DNA from: Symbiodinium natans
Lineage: Eukaryota; Sar; Dinophyceae; Suessiales; Symbiodiniaceae
Assembly (NCBI GenBank): GCA_905221605.1
Contig: CAJNDS010002205.1
Coordinates: 338,639-402,638 of the forward strand
Reading direction: 5' to 3'
Length of the DNA: 64,000 bases
The position numbers and the translations under genes are program-made. The notes under the pieces are model-generated. The model saw only the letters and a list, made by a program, of their open reading frames with translations, did no database searches and had not been told where the DNA came from. This document shows, piece after piece, positions 31,559 to 41,250 of this stretch (position 1 is its first letter; each line of letters starts with the position of its first letter).

Positions 31559-34500
31559 CTTGATGTTACCGAGCCCCAGACGCCAATTTTCCAACTGCCT
31601 GATCATCCGGAAATCACAAATCCAGATCATCTGACTGCGTGCACGTGGCTGGCCGAACTCAATTCTCATCCTTCCGACGCGAGATTGCGTTTTCAAGCAG
31701 ATGGACACTTGTACTTCTTCGATGAGAAGAAGATAGACACCAGTGCGGCTTGAATGCATTTATGAATAATGTGTCTTGGCAAGCAAAATAATTCCTGATA
31801 CAGAGCTGCGTGAAACTTGATCAGGTCACGACTTTGATTCATTCTCACGCAGAAGAATTTGATCCAAGCCTTGCCATCACAACAATGAAGACTGGCAAGA
31901 ATTGGCCACGCCCAGAGTACATGACAGATGAGTACAACATCGCCGTTATCAAAGTTCTCGTAGGCAACTGCTCACAAGATGAAACGGCCAAGTTGTTGTC
32001 GCTTCTGGCTGACGCAACGACTACTCGATCGGATTTGTGCCACGAGCTGCAGCTTCTAAAGCACAAGAGCAGCGTCTGGGAAGATCTGGTGAAAGAGTTC
32101 GTGCTAACGGACAGTGAGATCATGCAGACATGGAGTGACAACGCACTGAGGGCTTCAACCGCCGGCACGTGGATGCATGCCATGTTCGAGCACGTCTTGA
32201 ACGGCTTCGACGTGATACCCAAATCACTGCACGAAGAGCTGTCGATGTGCTTGCGTTTTCTTTCTGACACTGTTAACGAATTTCCAAAGCTGCGAATATT
32301 TCGCACAGAGTGGACGATCTATGCAATTGACGAAGACGTGGCTGGTTCCATCGACGCAGTCTTTGTGGATCAGGAAGACGACAAGCTGGTGCTCGTCGAC
32401 TGGAAGAGATCTAAAAAGCTTCCAGAAAAATATAACGGCTACGGCAAGCTCATGAGCGGCCCCTTGTCCAGCGTACCTGACTGCCAAGGCGAGCATTACA
32501 GGCTGCAGTTGAACATGTACAAGTGGATACTTACCAAGTACTACGAGAAGGATATCAAGTCCATGATGGTTGTTTCTACTGCAGCAAATGCAACCAAAGA
32601 ACCCTTCGTGGATCTAGTTCCAGACATGCAAGAAACTGTGGGAAAGCTCATGTCAGTCAGACGCGACCAAAGGAAGCAAAGCAAGGCTCACTCGCCAACT
32701 TTCCATCAGATGGAGTCGGAAGATGAAGACCTTCACGCAGACGGTGCGGTTTGGGGAAATCAATGCCCGAGCGAACCAGTGGCACGAAGTCAAGCTGCAC
32801 TCCAAGGGGAAGGTCCACAGGAGCTACCTGCTACTGTTCCATTTAGAGTAGTTCACTCCACAGACCAAGCGTCGCAACTGGAGCGCGACGATGACGAGGA
32901 AGTGCGTCAGCTCATGAGCCAGTTGCACAATATGTTGGATGAACATGTTCCCCCTGCAGCAAAAAAAAGACGCCTCTTACCAGGAGCAGAAGCGTCTGCG
33001 CAGCAGTTTGCCGATACCTTTGCCTTGTGCAGTAAGAAGATTTCTTCTGTGCTCAGTACTTACGATCCAGACGTCAAGCAGGACCGATCCTACATCAGAG
33101 TGCAGACGGAGTCCATGCTGAACACGCTGGCGGCGCGGTTCCCCGATACAAGCGAGGAGTTGCGGAGAATCATCGCAGTGGCAGCAGCAATAGCCGAAGG
33201 CAGAGTGCCGCCAAAACCCATGCTGGCCGACGCTGCTGCATTGTCCTGGATGATCGAAGGGGGCCGCCACATGAGAGTTCACAAGGGATTTTTATACATT
33301 TACAATGACGACGGCAGTTTCTTGCCGTTTTCGGGCATACCTCCCGAGGCAGTCCTGCACCGACTTGGCTCATTTTTCACGATCTTGGAGGGCGTGTTTC
33401 GCAGATTGCGACCGTCTGTGCGCAAAGATGGCGACAGTGTTGCGAACGCAGTCGTCGCCGACAAGCAAAATTATGTCTCAGACTCAGACTTTTTCTTAGC
33501 TTGCAGGCAAGCTGCTGCGAGGCGTCCGAACAGCATTCAGGTAGAAAACAGACTAGACGATCCAGAGCCGGCTGATGACGTGATGGCCGTTGCTGCAAAC
33601 AGACAGGACCAGGACAGTTCAGGCTCATGGACAACGGACAAGGCTGACGATGTGTTCAAATTGGCATTCTGTCTGAAGCATGAGTTTATGCACACCAGAA
33701 TGATATCCCTCATCGTAGAGTGGTGTGAGACGGAGGACCAGCGTCAGCCCGCCATATGCTACGACGACATATGCTTTGCGTACGACAAAGCCGACTCATC
33801 ACTTTCAATTACGCCAGTGCCGAAAGGTCCCTTCAATAACTGCTATGTGTATGTGCCCCATTCTCTGCTCGATCCCGTCCTGCAGTGCGTTGAAGAGAAA
33901 CTTCATCGCTTTTACAGGCAAACCTTCTGGGCGAACCACAACGTCTTCGTTTGCTGCCAGGCAGCATTGGCGATAGCAAAGCGAGGCTATAACGTTGATC
34001 GCTGCTTCATAGGCATCTCGCCAGGTGGTGTTGGACAAAGCCTGTATTCCTTGCATCTGGCCGAGATGTACAAACATAACCATTGCCTATTTGATCCAAA
34101 TCTTTGGTACATGGAAGAAGAGATCCGTAAACAGGTGGAGACGCTTGCTCGATGCTTCATCATCACAGGTCAGGAAGCGCCTGAGTCCTCGAAGAAGCTC
34201 CACACGGATCTGTACAAAAAGACAATGTCGGGCGATGGGATTATGGGCCGCAAGCCTTATGGCTACACTACTCGAATGTTTTCGATAGTCGGATGGAAGA
34301 GGCTGGAAGTTAACCGCCTCATGAAATTCGTGGGCGTTCACTTAGGAAACTTCAATTCCATGCTGCGACGAGCGTTCGTCTGGAAAGTCAAGGCCAGGTT
34401 CGTTGCGAAGAAGTTCTTGGAGAGGTACCCCGACCACGAGCTTGACGGCATCTTTGAAAGCGATCCGACACTTGCCAAGTTTTTTTTGATGTCGCAGGCA

Positions 34501-34575
34501 TCTATAGCTGGACTCCGGATACAATGGGCTTTCGAAGCAGAACACAGCCTGGAAGAGTGTTATCAGATTACGTGA
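31559..34575 (+). CDS. RecB/Cas4-type nuclease fused to an SF3 (D5-like) helicase
   Basis: Exon 31559-31753 reads HPSDARLRFQADGHLYFFDE, the start of a virus/transposon-type PD-(D/E)XK domain. After a short intron ending GATACAG, a 2.77-kb exon begins with VTTLIHSHAEEFDPSLAITT. Nuclease motifs (numbered from GTG 31810) are GTWMH (His123), E167, the GSID Asp182, VDWK (Asp197, Lys199) and the RecB-family Q-x3-Y (Gln233, Tyr237). A variable linker (280-400) and a helical region follow. The C-terminal half carries SF3 helicase features: P-loop GISPGGVGQS (735-744), CFIITGQEA (782-790) as Walker B region, and KKTMSGDGIMGRKPYG (803-818), the D5-type GD...R motif. The P-loop Lys is replaced by Gln. 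Helicase plus nuclease fits strand processing during DNA replication. The frame closes at 34575 while the protein seems to continue in the -1 frame. Confidence 0.75.
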
Positions 34576-37160
34576 ACGGTGGTGATATGTATCTCACCGA
34601 AGATTCAATGCGTCTTGCCTGCGATCTTCCAATCAGACAGCGTCACGAGCAAACCGAAGCAGGACTAGCAGCTGTGATAGCCACAGAAGAAGACAGTGAG
34701 AAAAATCAGGATGCAGAAGCGAGCAGTTGGACTCGGCTTCAGGAGTTCTTGATAAAAAAGCTGCTTGAGTCTGGATCGGAGACGTTGACTTATCACCAGT
34801 TCAAAGCTATGTCTTTCAAAGACGTTCAGGTTCCGAATCTTCCGAAAGACAATCTGTGGTCCAAGCTGATACCAGAAGATCTCATGGTGGAAGGTATTAT
34901 CAAGCATAAGACCAGCAAGAAGAAGTCTGGCGCGTATATACCAAAGATCAAGTTTGACCAGACACTTCAGGAAGTTTGCAAGAAAAACCCTGACGAGCAG
35001 CAGATGATCTTCACGGAAAAATATGACGTTGCCAAACTTCGAGACTACGCTTACAAACACCTGTCGCGTGCCAAAAATGCTGAGACATTCCGAGAATATT
35101 ACGCAGCAGTCCTGAAGGCGCTGAGGTCACCGCAGAAAGCTAAAGCTGGCAGAAAAACTGCAGCAACTGCAGATCTCATTCGAAAGACTCAGGCAAAGCT
35201 AGACAAACTTGCCTCGCACGAAGATGATGTCCAGAGGATGTTAGGCAGCAAGCGACGATTGAAGGAGAAGACTTCTGGTGATGACATCGCCGATGTTCGA
35301 GAAGTGCAAGGACAAGTGATCAAGCAGGTGGAGTATCACTACTCCGAAGAAGTGCAGTTATCTGTGCAAGGCAGAAAGTATTCTCATGCTGGAAATGCTC
35401 AGACATCCTCACGAAGGCTGCAGGCGATAATTTTGGACGGACACACAATGGATCTGGATATTTCAAACTGCTGTGTCTCCATCCTGCATCAGTTGCTGGA
35501 AAAACTGAAGCCGAAGCCTCCTCTACCTGACGAACTGAAAACATTTCTCCACGAGCTGCTCACGCAACGCGAGTCTGTGATCGAGAAACTGGGCTTGAAC
35601 TTTTCAGAAGGCAAGGAAGCAATCAACAAGGTCCTGAATGGTGGAAACCCGCCGGATTCTTGCAAAGACAACGAGACTGCGAAGAAACTACAAAGGCTTT
35701 CCCTATACTGCAGATGGATTGCATGCAATCTATTGCATGAGGATTATTTGTCTTTGGCAGAGAACGTCACTAAAACTTTTCCGAGCGCGACAATTTTCAG
35801 TCTCATGTGGACATGTGTCGAAGATTGGATACTGGATGTTTGGGCAGCTCACGTGAGCAAGATCAAGCCTGATCATGTCTCGCTTCATTTCGATGGCTTG
35901 CGCGTGAGCACGGATGTCATTCCTGATGTGGATGCTTTTACAAAAGACTGTAGCGCTCACATATCGCAAGAGACAACGTTCAACGTGAAAATCGTTCGGA
36001 AGACGCACAAGACAGTTTTGCAAAGCATACGCCAAGCTTGCGAGTCAGAATCAAGCATCAGCACCATGCCACCAATCTTGACGGAGGACGGCAACTGTGT
36101 TCCTTGTGCAATGTGGCACGCTTTCGCCTCCATCAGATCTGGAGTGGAGGCAATGCTTAAGAAAGAAGCACCGCAGGAAGGCGACCGTGCCGCCAAGCAC
36201 AGGAAGTATGGCGAAACTGCTCAGGCGCTTGGCGTCACTCTGTCGTGTTGCGATGGCTTGCCTCCTCCCGCAGTCAAGTCTTTCATTTTACACCCGGAAA
36301 ATGCTGGACGACCTCACTGCGTCGCAGTGCAACTGAGTGCGGACTGCAGCTACGCTTCTGTGTTTGACGGCTCTACATACAGAAGGCTGCCATACAACAG
36401 TTTCCGGAACGCTGTCTGCGTCGGATTCGACGTCCCCACCGTCGCAACATTCTGGCAAGCGAAGTCGAAAGATGAGCAAAAAGTTGAAGCGATTCTGCTG
36501 GATCTACAAGCAGGAGCTCACGACGATGATATGTCTAGTGACGAAGAGTCTGAAGATTTTACTCGTCGATGCTCTTCTGCTGTGATTTTGCTGGACGAGG
36601 ACGACACCTTGTGTGTGTCTGATGGAATTCTGGATGCCATGTCTGAAGAGGTCGCAGATGTCATGAGTGATCTTTCGAAGAAGAGTTATCGGACAGAAGG
36701 GCGTACTGTGTGTCCATTTTGTCCTTTTCGGTCTTTCAAGCAGCTAAGACAATTGCGAACCCACATCACAAAGCACCACACGCGGAAAAATCAGTACATA
36801 TGTTCCGGCACCAAGCAAACGAAGGTGGTGTTGGCCCTATACGACTTTGCAGCATCTCAGCAAACGGTGCAGGAGAAATACTTGCGTGAAAGCTGTCAGA
36901 TTCTTCGAAGCACCATTACTCCGGCTTTGAGTTGTAGTCTCAGCCACATCGACAAGCATATCCGGCTGGTGCTGAAGGCATCCGGTCCGGTCTATGTGAA
37001 CTTGGACAGCATTGGAAAGACCGAGAACGTCAGGCGTGTTCGCAACATGTATTATGACCACACCTTCGCCGACCTCGCAGTGCAAGAGATGATCATGCAG
37101 CACGCGCAGGAATCATGGCCACCATTATTATTTCATAGTAGCGCTAGTTCTCTTGTATAA
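34524..37160 (+). CDS. Polymerase-like (TV-Pol-like), OTU-like protease and C2H2 finger protein
   Basis: An 878-residue frame (ATG 34524) overlapping the helicase frame by 52 bp. The start (YVNGGDMYLTEDSMRLACDL) looks like the direct continuation of the helicase C-terminus. Residues ~265-460 resemble the palm of family-A-related transposon/virus polymerases (TV-Pol): TMDLDISNCCVSIL (Asp310, Asp312; motif A), a Lys-rich helix ESVIEKLGLNFSEGKEAINK (motif B region) and SLHFDGLRVS (Asp457; motif C). Residues ~515-640 fit an OTU-type cysteine protease: LTEDGNCVPCAMWHAF (Asp522, Cys525) and a later His (GRPHCVAVQL, His598). An acidic linker is followed by a C2H2 finger (Cys730, Cys733, His747, His751) that probably serves DNA binding for the transposase which follows. 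The polymerase call rests on motif shape alone. The frame ends at 37160, yet coding appears to go on into the transposase. Confidence 0.6.
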   Translation: MGFRSRTQPGRVLSDYVNGGDMYLTEDSMRLACDLPIRQRHEQTEAGLAAVIATEEDSEKNQDAEASSWTRLQEFLIKKLLESGSETLTYHQFKAMSFKDVQVPNLPKDNLWSKLIPEDLMVEGIIKHKTSKKKSGAYIPKIKFDQTLQEVCKKNPDEQQMIFTEKYDVAKLRDYAYKHLSRAKNAETFREYYAAVLKALRSPQKAKAGRKTAATADLIRKTQAKLDKLASHEDDVQRMLGSKRRLKEKTSGDDIADVREVQGQVIKQVEYHYSEEVQLSVQGRKYSHAGNAQTSSRRLQAIILDGHTMDLDISNCCVSILHQLLEKLKPKPPLPDELKTFLHELLTQRESVIEKLGLNFSEGKEAINKVLNGGNPPDSCKDNETAKKLQRLSLYCRWIACNLLHEDYLSLAENVTKTFPSATIFSLMWTCVEDWILDVWAAHVSKIKPDHVSLHFDGLRVSTDVIPDVDAFTKDCSAHISQETTFNVKIVRKTHKTVLQSIRQACESESSISTMPPILTEDGNCVPCAMWHAFASIRSGVEAMLKKEAPQEGDRAAKHRKYGETAQALGVTLSCCDGLPPPAVKSFILHPENAGRPHCVAVQLSADCSYASVFDGSTYRRLPYNSFRNAVCVGFDVPTVATFWQAKSKDEQKVEAILLDLQAGAHDDDMSSDEESEDFTRRCSSAVILLDEDDTLCVSDGILDAMSEEVADVMSDLSKKSYRTEGRTVCPFCPFRSFKQLRQLRTHITKHHTRKNQYICSGTKQTKVVLALYDFAASQQTVQEKYLRESCQILRSTITPALSCSLSHIDKHIRLVLKASGPVYVNLDSIGKTENVRRVRNMYYDHTFADLAVQEMIMQHAQESWPPLLFHSSASSLV

Positions 37161-38622
37161 TTTCTATGTACAGTTTTACCTTGCTAAACTGTTTCGAAGT
37201 AAGGTAAGAGCACTCGGGCCTCGCTTCCATATTGCAGCGCATGCGACCGCGAACAGGCTGTCATCTCTTTTGCCTGTGAACGTTCGATTTTGGCTTCCTA
37301 TTCTGGAAGACATTGCGCAGTCCAGCGCATTCAAAGGAAGCGTTTCCCGAATGACTGACCTCCTCGAGAAGAACAAGGAATGGATGTACGTCAGTCTCGA
37401 TGCGACTATGAAGACATGCATGAAATTGAAAGGACAGGAGTCGTATAGAGCTGCCAAGCAAGTCCGAGACGCTGCACCATTCGACGACACCATCGCCTGG
37501 CGGAGGCTATTGACAGCAAGAGGCAGGTCAGGTGCTGTTCTCCTGATGCATCCACTTCCGTCGGAAAAATCCGAGTATGTGGCTGCTGCTCTAGGCGATA
37601 ATTTTAATTCGTCGCAGCTGAACATGATCGAGTACTTGGCAACGGACAGTCCCTCATCAAAGTTTTATGGCGAAATGAAGTCCATATGTCCACGCCTCAA
37701 GGCAATGTGTCTGGATCCCATTCACCTGGCAATCGTTTACGAATATGCGCAGTGGAACAAGAAAACCACTGGTTCCAAAACTCTGAGAAGATTGCTGCGT
37801 AAATTCATAGTGCCTTGCCAACAGGGGGACACTGAGTGGAGCAGTGTTTTCTTCACTGGCGAAGATTCCCTGCCGCTGAATCGAGATGAGGAGAGCGCCA
37901 GGAATGCTATTCTTCCGCCATGGATGCCGGAGCGGGATGCCCGAATGAAGTTATCTGGTCTGGAGACGACTACACCCTTTCGGAAACGAATTGATTTCAT
38001 TCACTGTCTCGCTGCGATTTGTTCACTTCATCAGACTGAAGTTCAACGCAAAGTGACGGGCGCCAATAAGGAAGTCTATCGCGTGCTCTGGTCTGCATGC
38101 GCCCCAGATCGTTTAGAATGGTTAATGAACAATATCCGCATAAGGATGCGGTTTCCCAAAGAGTACCTGCCCTTGCTTCCGAGCGGTACCTCAAGTAACG
38201 AAGCACTGCACGCCGAACTGAATTCATGGAACCGATCGACGAACGTCATGCACAGATCTACTCTAGCTTTAAAACTCAAGTACTACAGTTACATTAAACT
38301 GCTGTCTCACCACGTTGCATGTCAGTTTCCAATGTCGACTGTAACGTCGGAAAGCGTGTTGCTCGCGAGATGCACCCAGAACTCTCTCTGGTCGGAGACC
38401 GACTGGTCCGAGTGGTGTTCTGAGCAGACACACCAGGGAGCACAAGCAAAAAGCAACTTGCCTCTGGTAAAGATGAGACAGGACGAGGAGGTTCTTGTTC
38501 GGAGATGGCTCGCGAAGCGACCTGCGTCCCGATCCGCTTCTAAGAAGCCAAAGCAGCACGTGACTCCTCTGAATTTACGCAGGCGCAACACCTTGCGAAG
38601 CGCAGGCAGGAAAGCACGGTAA
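37153..38622 (+). CDS. DDE/RNase H-fold transposase
   Basis: A 489-codon frame whose first codon is TTG; coding most likely enters by splicing near 37200 (AAG, then VRALGPRFHIAAHATAN). Catalytic-type motifs, numbered from 37153, are SLDATMK (Asp83), ATDSPSSKF (Asp165), CLDPIHLAIVYEYA (Asp188, His191) and GTSSNEALHAELN (Glu350, His353, Glu355). This D...D-x2-H...G-T-x3-E-x2-H layout is that of MULE/IS1595/KDZ-like eukaryotic transposases, and the blocks (RGRSGAVLLM, LDPIHLAIVYEYAQW) match a family I know as repeated in dinoflagellate genomes. The C-terminus is basic and Arg/Ser-rich (LAKRPASRSASKKPKQH), ending at TAA 38622. All catalytic candidates are present, so the enzyme may be functional. 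Confidence 0.8.
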   Translation: MYNFYVQFYLAKLFRSKVRALGPRFHIAAHATANRLSSLLPVNVRFWLPILEDIAQSSAFKGSVSRMTDLLEKNKEWMYVSLDATMKTCMKLKGQESYRAAKQVRDAAPFDDTIAWRRLLTARGRSGAVLLMHPLPSEKSEYVAAALGDNFNSSQLNMIEYLATDSPSSKFYGEMKSICPRLKAMCLDPIHLAIVYEYAQWNKKTTGSKTLRRLLRKFIVPCQQGDTEWSSVFFTGEDSLPLNRDEESARNAILPPWMPERDARMKLSGLETTTPFRKRIDFIHCLAAICSLHQTEVQRKVTGANKEVYRVLWSACAPDRLEWLMNNIRIRMRFPKEYLPLLPSGTSSNEALHAELNSWNRSTNVMHRSTLALKLKYYSYIKLLSHHVACQFPMSTVTSESVLLARCTQNSLWSETDWSEWCSEQTHQGAQAKSNLPLVKMRQDEEVLVRRWLAKRPASRSASKKPKQHVTPLNLRRRNTLRSAGRKAR

Positions 38623-38639
38623 TAGCTTGACGCAAGCTT

Positions 38640-39330
38640 TCTAGACTTATGAGTTCTTAGAATAATGATGACGCTTTAGATCGCGCTCGTTGTGCTTCCG
38701 TCTGCTTTGCAAGGCTCTGCGAGTTGACAAATTTTTGGTTAGCTCTGCACGTCATACGTCGTGTCGTTGTAGGAAAAAAAGGTATGTTTCTAATTAGAGA
38801 AACACATGCGCACGCACATACAAACACATTTGCACAACTGAGTTCTTTCATGGAACTCTCTAGCGCCATGATTTCTGAGCGCTGCGATTGTGTTAAAACA
38901 GAAAAAAATCGCTTATTGTATTCGGCTGCGCATGATAGCTTTCTGCGGTTTTTCCACTGAAGAAGAGGTTAGACGTCTGAGCGTTTCAACTGTACACACA
39001 CACACACACACGCAAGCACACTCGCGCGCGGTGACACATATACGCACATGCGCAAATGCAGACACATCATTACGAATGCACAGACGCATCCGACCATGTT
39101 AATAGCTGCATGTTGCCTTTAAATAGTCAGATTAGTTCGGCGTGTGTGTAGCTTTAGGAGCATTTTTGACTGAGGTTTTTTGTGTTTCATATTTAATTAT
39201 GTATAGTTAAACTGGATAACAAAGTAATTCCAGCACATGGGTGCATTTGATCTGAGTGATTTAGCTAAAACTTAAGTGTACTTTAGATACTTAAGCTCAG
39301 ATTTCTGAAAACATATCATATTGTCTCAAA
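38640..39330. other. Right flank of the element
   Basis: A/T-rich, non-coding, with a (CA)n tract at 38994-39012. The right end of the transposon should lie here if it ends soon after the transposase. No inverted repeat to the left side was recognised. Confidence 0.4.
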
Positions 39331-39339
39331 ATGCAGAAA

Positions 39340-39850
39340 GCCTTGTAGGTCGGAGGGAGAGTTGAACCAGGGGACAGTGTCGCCAGGGAGATTCAGGGGG
39401 AAACCTCAGAAATATCCAGAGGAATGGCTGGGATAGTCTGGATATGTGGAGGGGAACTAAATCCTGGTCTGCTTCTTCTAGATGCGTCTTCTGACGAAAG
39501 ACATAAAATCCAGCTGCGGCAACGCGAGAATACTATGAGCAAATATACATACATGACTATGCCATATCAAGCATCCTGTACTGTCAGTTCTGTGAACTGA
39601 TTCAATTGAACTGACCAAGTAGAATTAACTGAAACGCTCGCGCGTGACGCCCTGTCTTCCAGAAGAGCGTGAAATTCCAAAACCTTTATGTAATCAGAAT
39701 TAAATTTAGGTCAGAGTAAATTTAAACGAGTGGGACTGTGTCGCCACTGAGGTCCAGGGAAACGGTTGGGATGGTTTGGATGTGTAAAGGAACGTTACAT
39801 CTTGGTCAGCTTGTTCTACACGCTGGTCGGCTGGACGCCGACGCGGATTT
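39340..39850 (+). repeat. Diverged ~130-bp direct repeat, two copies
   Basis: 39374-39495 and 39729-39835 share the run (G)GAC-GTGTCGCCA, (C)AGGG-AAAC, TGGGAT(A/G)GT(C/T)TGGAT, TGT, GGAAC, CTTGGTC/CCTGGTC and CTTCTTCTA/CTTGTTCTA. They lie ~355 bp apart and are roughly 70% identical. No coding sense is seen. Confidence 0.6.
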
Positions 39851-40003
39851 TTTTTCCTTACCCCCCATTCAATCACCGTGGCCGAGGCCAAAGAAAGAGC
39901 TATTAGGCGGAGGGGGAAGCGGTGTGGCCGGCTTCCTGTACGTACCCCTCTGCCTGTCCGGGCGGTGATTGAAATGCTGTAACCCGTGTAACCCTAAATA
40001 ATG

Positions 40004-40131
40004 CAAGGGCTGTCTTTGCTTATAACTTGTTAAAGAAATAGATTTTATTACAGTATGTATGTATATATGTATGTATGTATGTGTGTTTGTTTGTTTGTTT
40101 TCCAACAAGTTATGAGTAACTACAGCCCTTG
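40004..40131. mobile_element. MITE-like hairpin, ~28-bp inverted ends
   Basis: The left end CAAGGGCTGTCTTTGCTTAT... (40004-40031) and the right end (reverse complement CAAGGGCTGTAGTTACTCAT..., 40104-40131) match at about 24 of 28 positions. The 72-bp interior is a TATG/TTTG simple repeat. No coding capacity. A target-site duplication is not evident. Confidence 0.75.
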
Positions 40132-40139
40132 ATCGAGTT

Positions 40140-40830
40140 TCTAAATATGAATATACCATCATCCATAAAGGAGCATATGTTAATGTTTTCTAAAAGACCC
40201 GAAAGGTTGCTCTCAAATGTATTCTAGTATATAGATCACATATATAACATATACATATATTCTGTATGAGGGGGGAATTATGCAAGCATGTCACAAGCTT
40301 GTCTGGACTGCGAAGCTTCTCTCAGTCAGAGGAGCAGAACGCATGTCACACATGCAAGAGTGTGATTCGTATGGGAAGCGCTCAGATTTCGGTCAGATCT
40401 CTGAAAGTCATTAGTAATGATTTGACGATAGACGAACGGCTGCATCATTCATTCATGCAGGACGATGATTCATGCGGTTTCGGTTTAGGGTTTCGCGTCT
40501 ATGCTCACGGGAGCTGCGCGTGGGTGAGCTGTGATCTCGCTTAGATCACTGATAGTCATGAGCAAGAACCTGCCTATCGGCAAATGGACAGTGCCAGTGT
40601 GGCGCTAGGTATTCCTTTCCAAAGCTGACAGGGTATAAGCTGAGGACGCTGATGCTTGCTTGCAAAACATCAGCTCCAGTAGTTCTGCAGGCGACGCTTG
40701 AGTCTTACAATGAAGGCGCTAGTGCGTTTCGCGAGGAGTTGTCATAGGGTACGCAAGCAGTGCTACACGTCTGTACTTGCTAAAGCAATCGTTCCAGACA
40801 TTCATTATCCTTCTCGTTATAAGGCGGAGC
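40140..40830. other. Interval without a supported gene
   Basis: No domain or exon series recognised. Confidence 0.35.
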
Positions 40831-40831
40831 C

Positions 40832-41113
40832 ATGATGTTTTTCCAGCAATCACCGTTAGACTTGTGTCAGCAAGACTCTGCATGGGAGGCGTCGCGCGAT
40901 AGCGCGATCTATATCGATTTCTTGTCGCTGCGTATGGCTCTTAGCGGAAGTATGGACGGAGAAGCACGCCGTGTGCGTGCCCACCTGGCGCGAACCCTAC
41001 TCCTTGTATACATTGAAACAAGTCCGCTGTGCCTTGATTTGCAGCATCCACGCAAAGCAAAACATGTTCGATCACGGCAAGGCTTGCCTGGCATCGGCCA
41101 GCTCAGCCCGTGA
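40832..41113 (+). CDS. Small hypothetical ORF
   Basis: A 93-codon frame starting with two ATG codons (40832, 40835): FQQSPLDLCQQDSAWEASRD, then IDFLSLRMALSGSMDGEARR and VRAHLARTLLLVYIETSPLC. Composition is protein-like in the first two thirds. No family recognised. Confidence 0.3.
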   Translation: MMFFQQSPLDLCQQDSAWEASRDSAIYIDFLSLRMALSGSMDGEARRVRAHLARTLLLVYIETSPLCLDLQHPRKAKHVRSRQGLPGIGQLSP

Positions 41114-41250
41114 CTAAGGGAACCAAGACTATAGCGAACAAAATCTCTGAACAATATTACCTGGCAATAAGAATTAGATTCAGGAATGGAGGGCATGGAC
41201 ATGGAGGCCCATGCCAAAGCCCCGACCGCTGCCAGCTCTGAACTAAGCTG

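Larger units (their letters stand above)
27120..38640 (+). mobile_element. Candidate giant self-replicating DNA transposon (core)
   Basis: An 11.5-kb, single-strand block of exons whose products, in order, are: short aromatic repeats, a beta-rich domain with a RING-like Cys cluster, a RecB/Cas4-type PD-(D/E)XK nuclease, an SF3 helicase, a polymerase-like domain (TV-Pol-like), an OTU-like protease, a C2H2 finger and a DDE transposase. From 31.8 to 38.62 kb there is almost no non-coding DNA (about 2,270 codons in three adjoining frames). Replication enzymes, a protease and an integrating enzyme in one array is the plan of self-synthesising elements and of virus-derived transposons. Coordinates are those of the coding core: terminal inverted repeats and target-site duplications were not found by eye, so the true ends are unknown. 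Neighbouring satellites (19.9-21.8 kb) and the 22.5-kb gene may or may not belong to it. Confidence 0.65.

Noticed and set aside
34500-34600. Programmed -1 ribosomal frameshift between helicase and polymerase frames
   Set aside because: No slippery X-XXY-YYZ heptamer or clear downstream pseudoknot was seen; an indel, restart or splicing is more likely.
31559-38622. Ordinary Polinton/Maverick or integrated giant virus
   Set aside because: No protein-primed family B polymerase, retroviral-type integrase, FtsK-like ATPase or capsid gene seen; the integrating enzyme is a MULE/KDZ-like DDE transposase.
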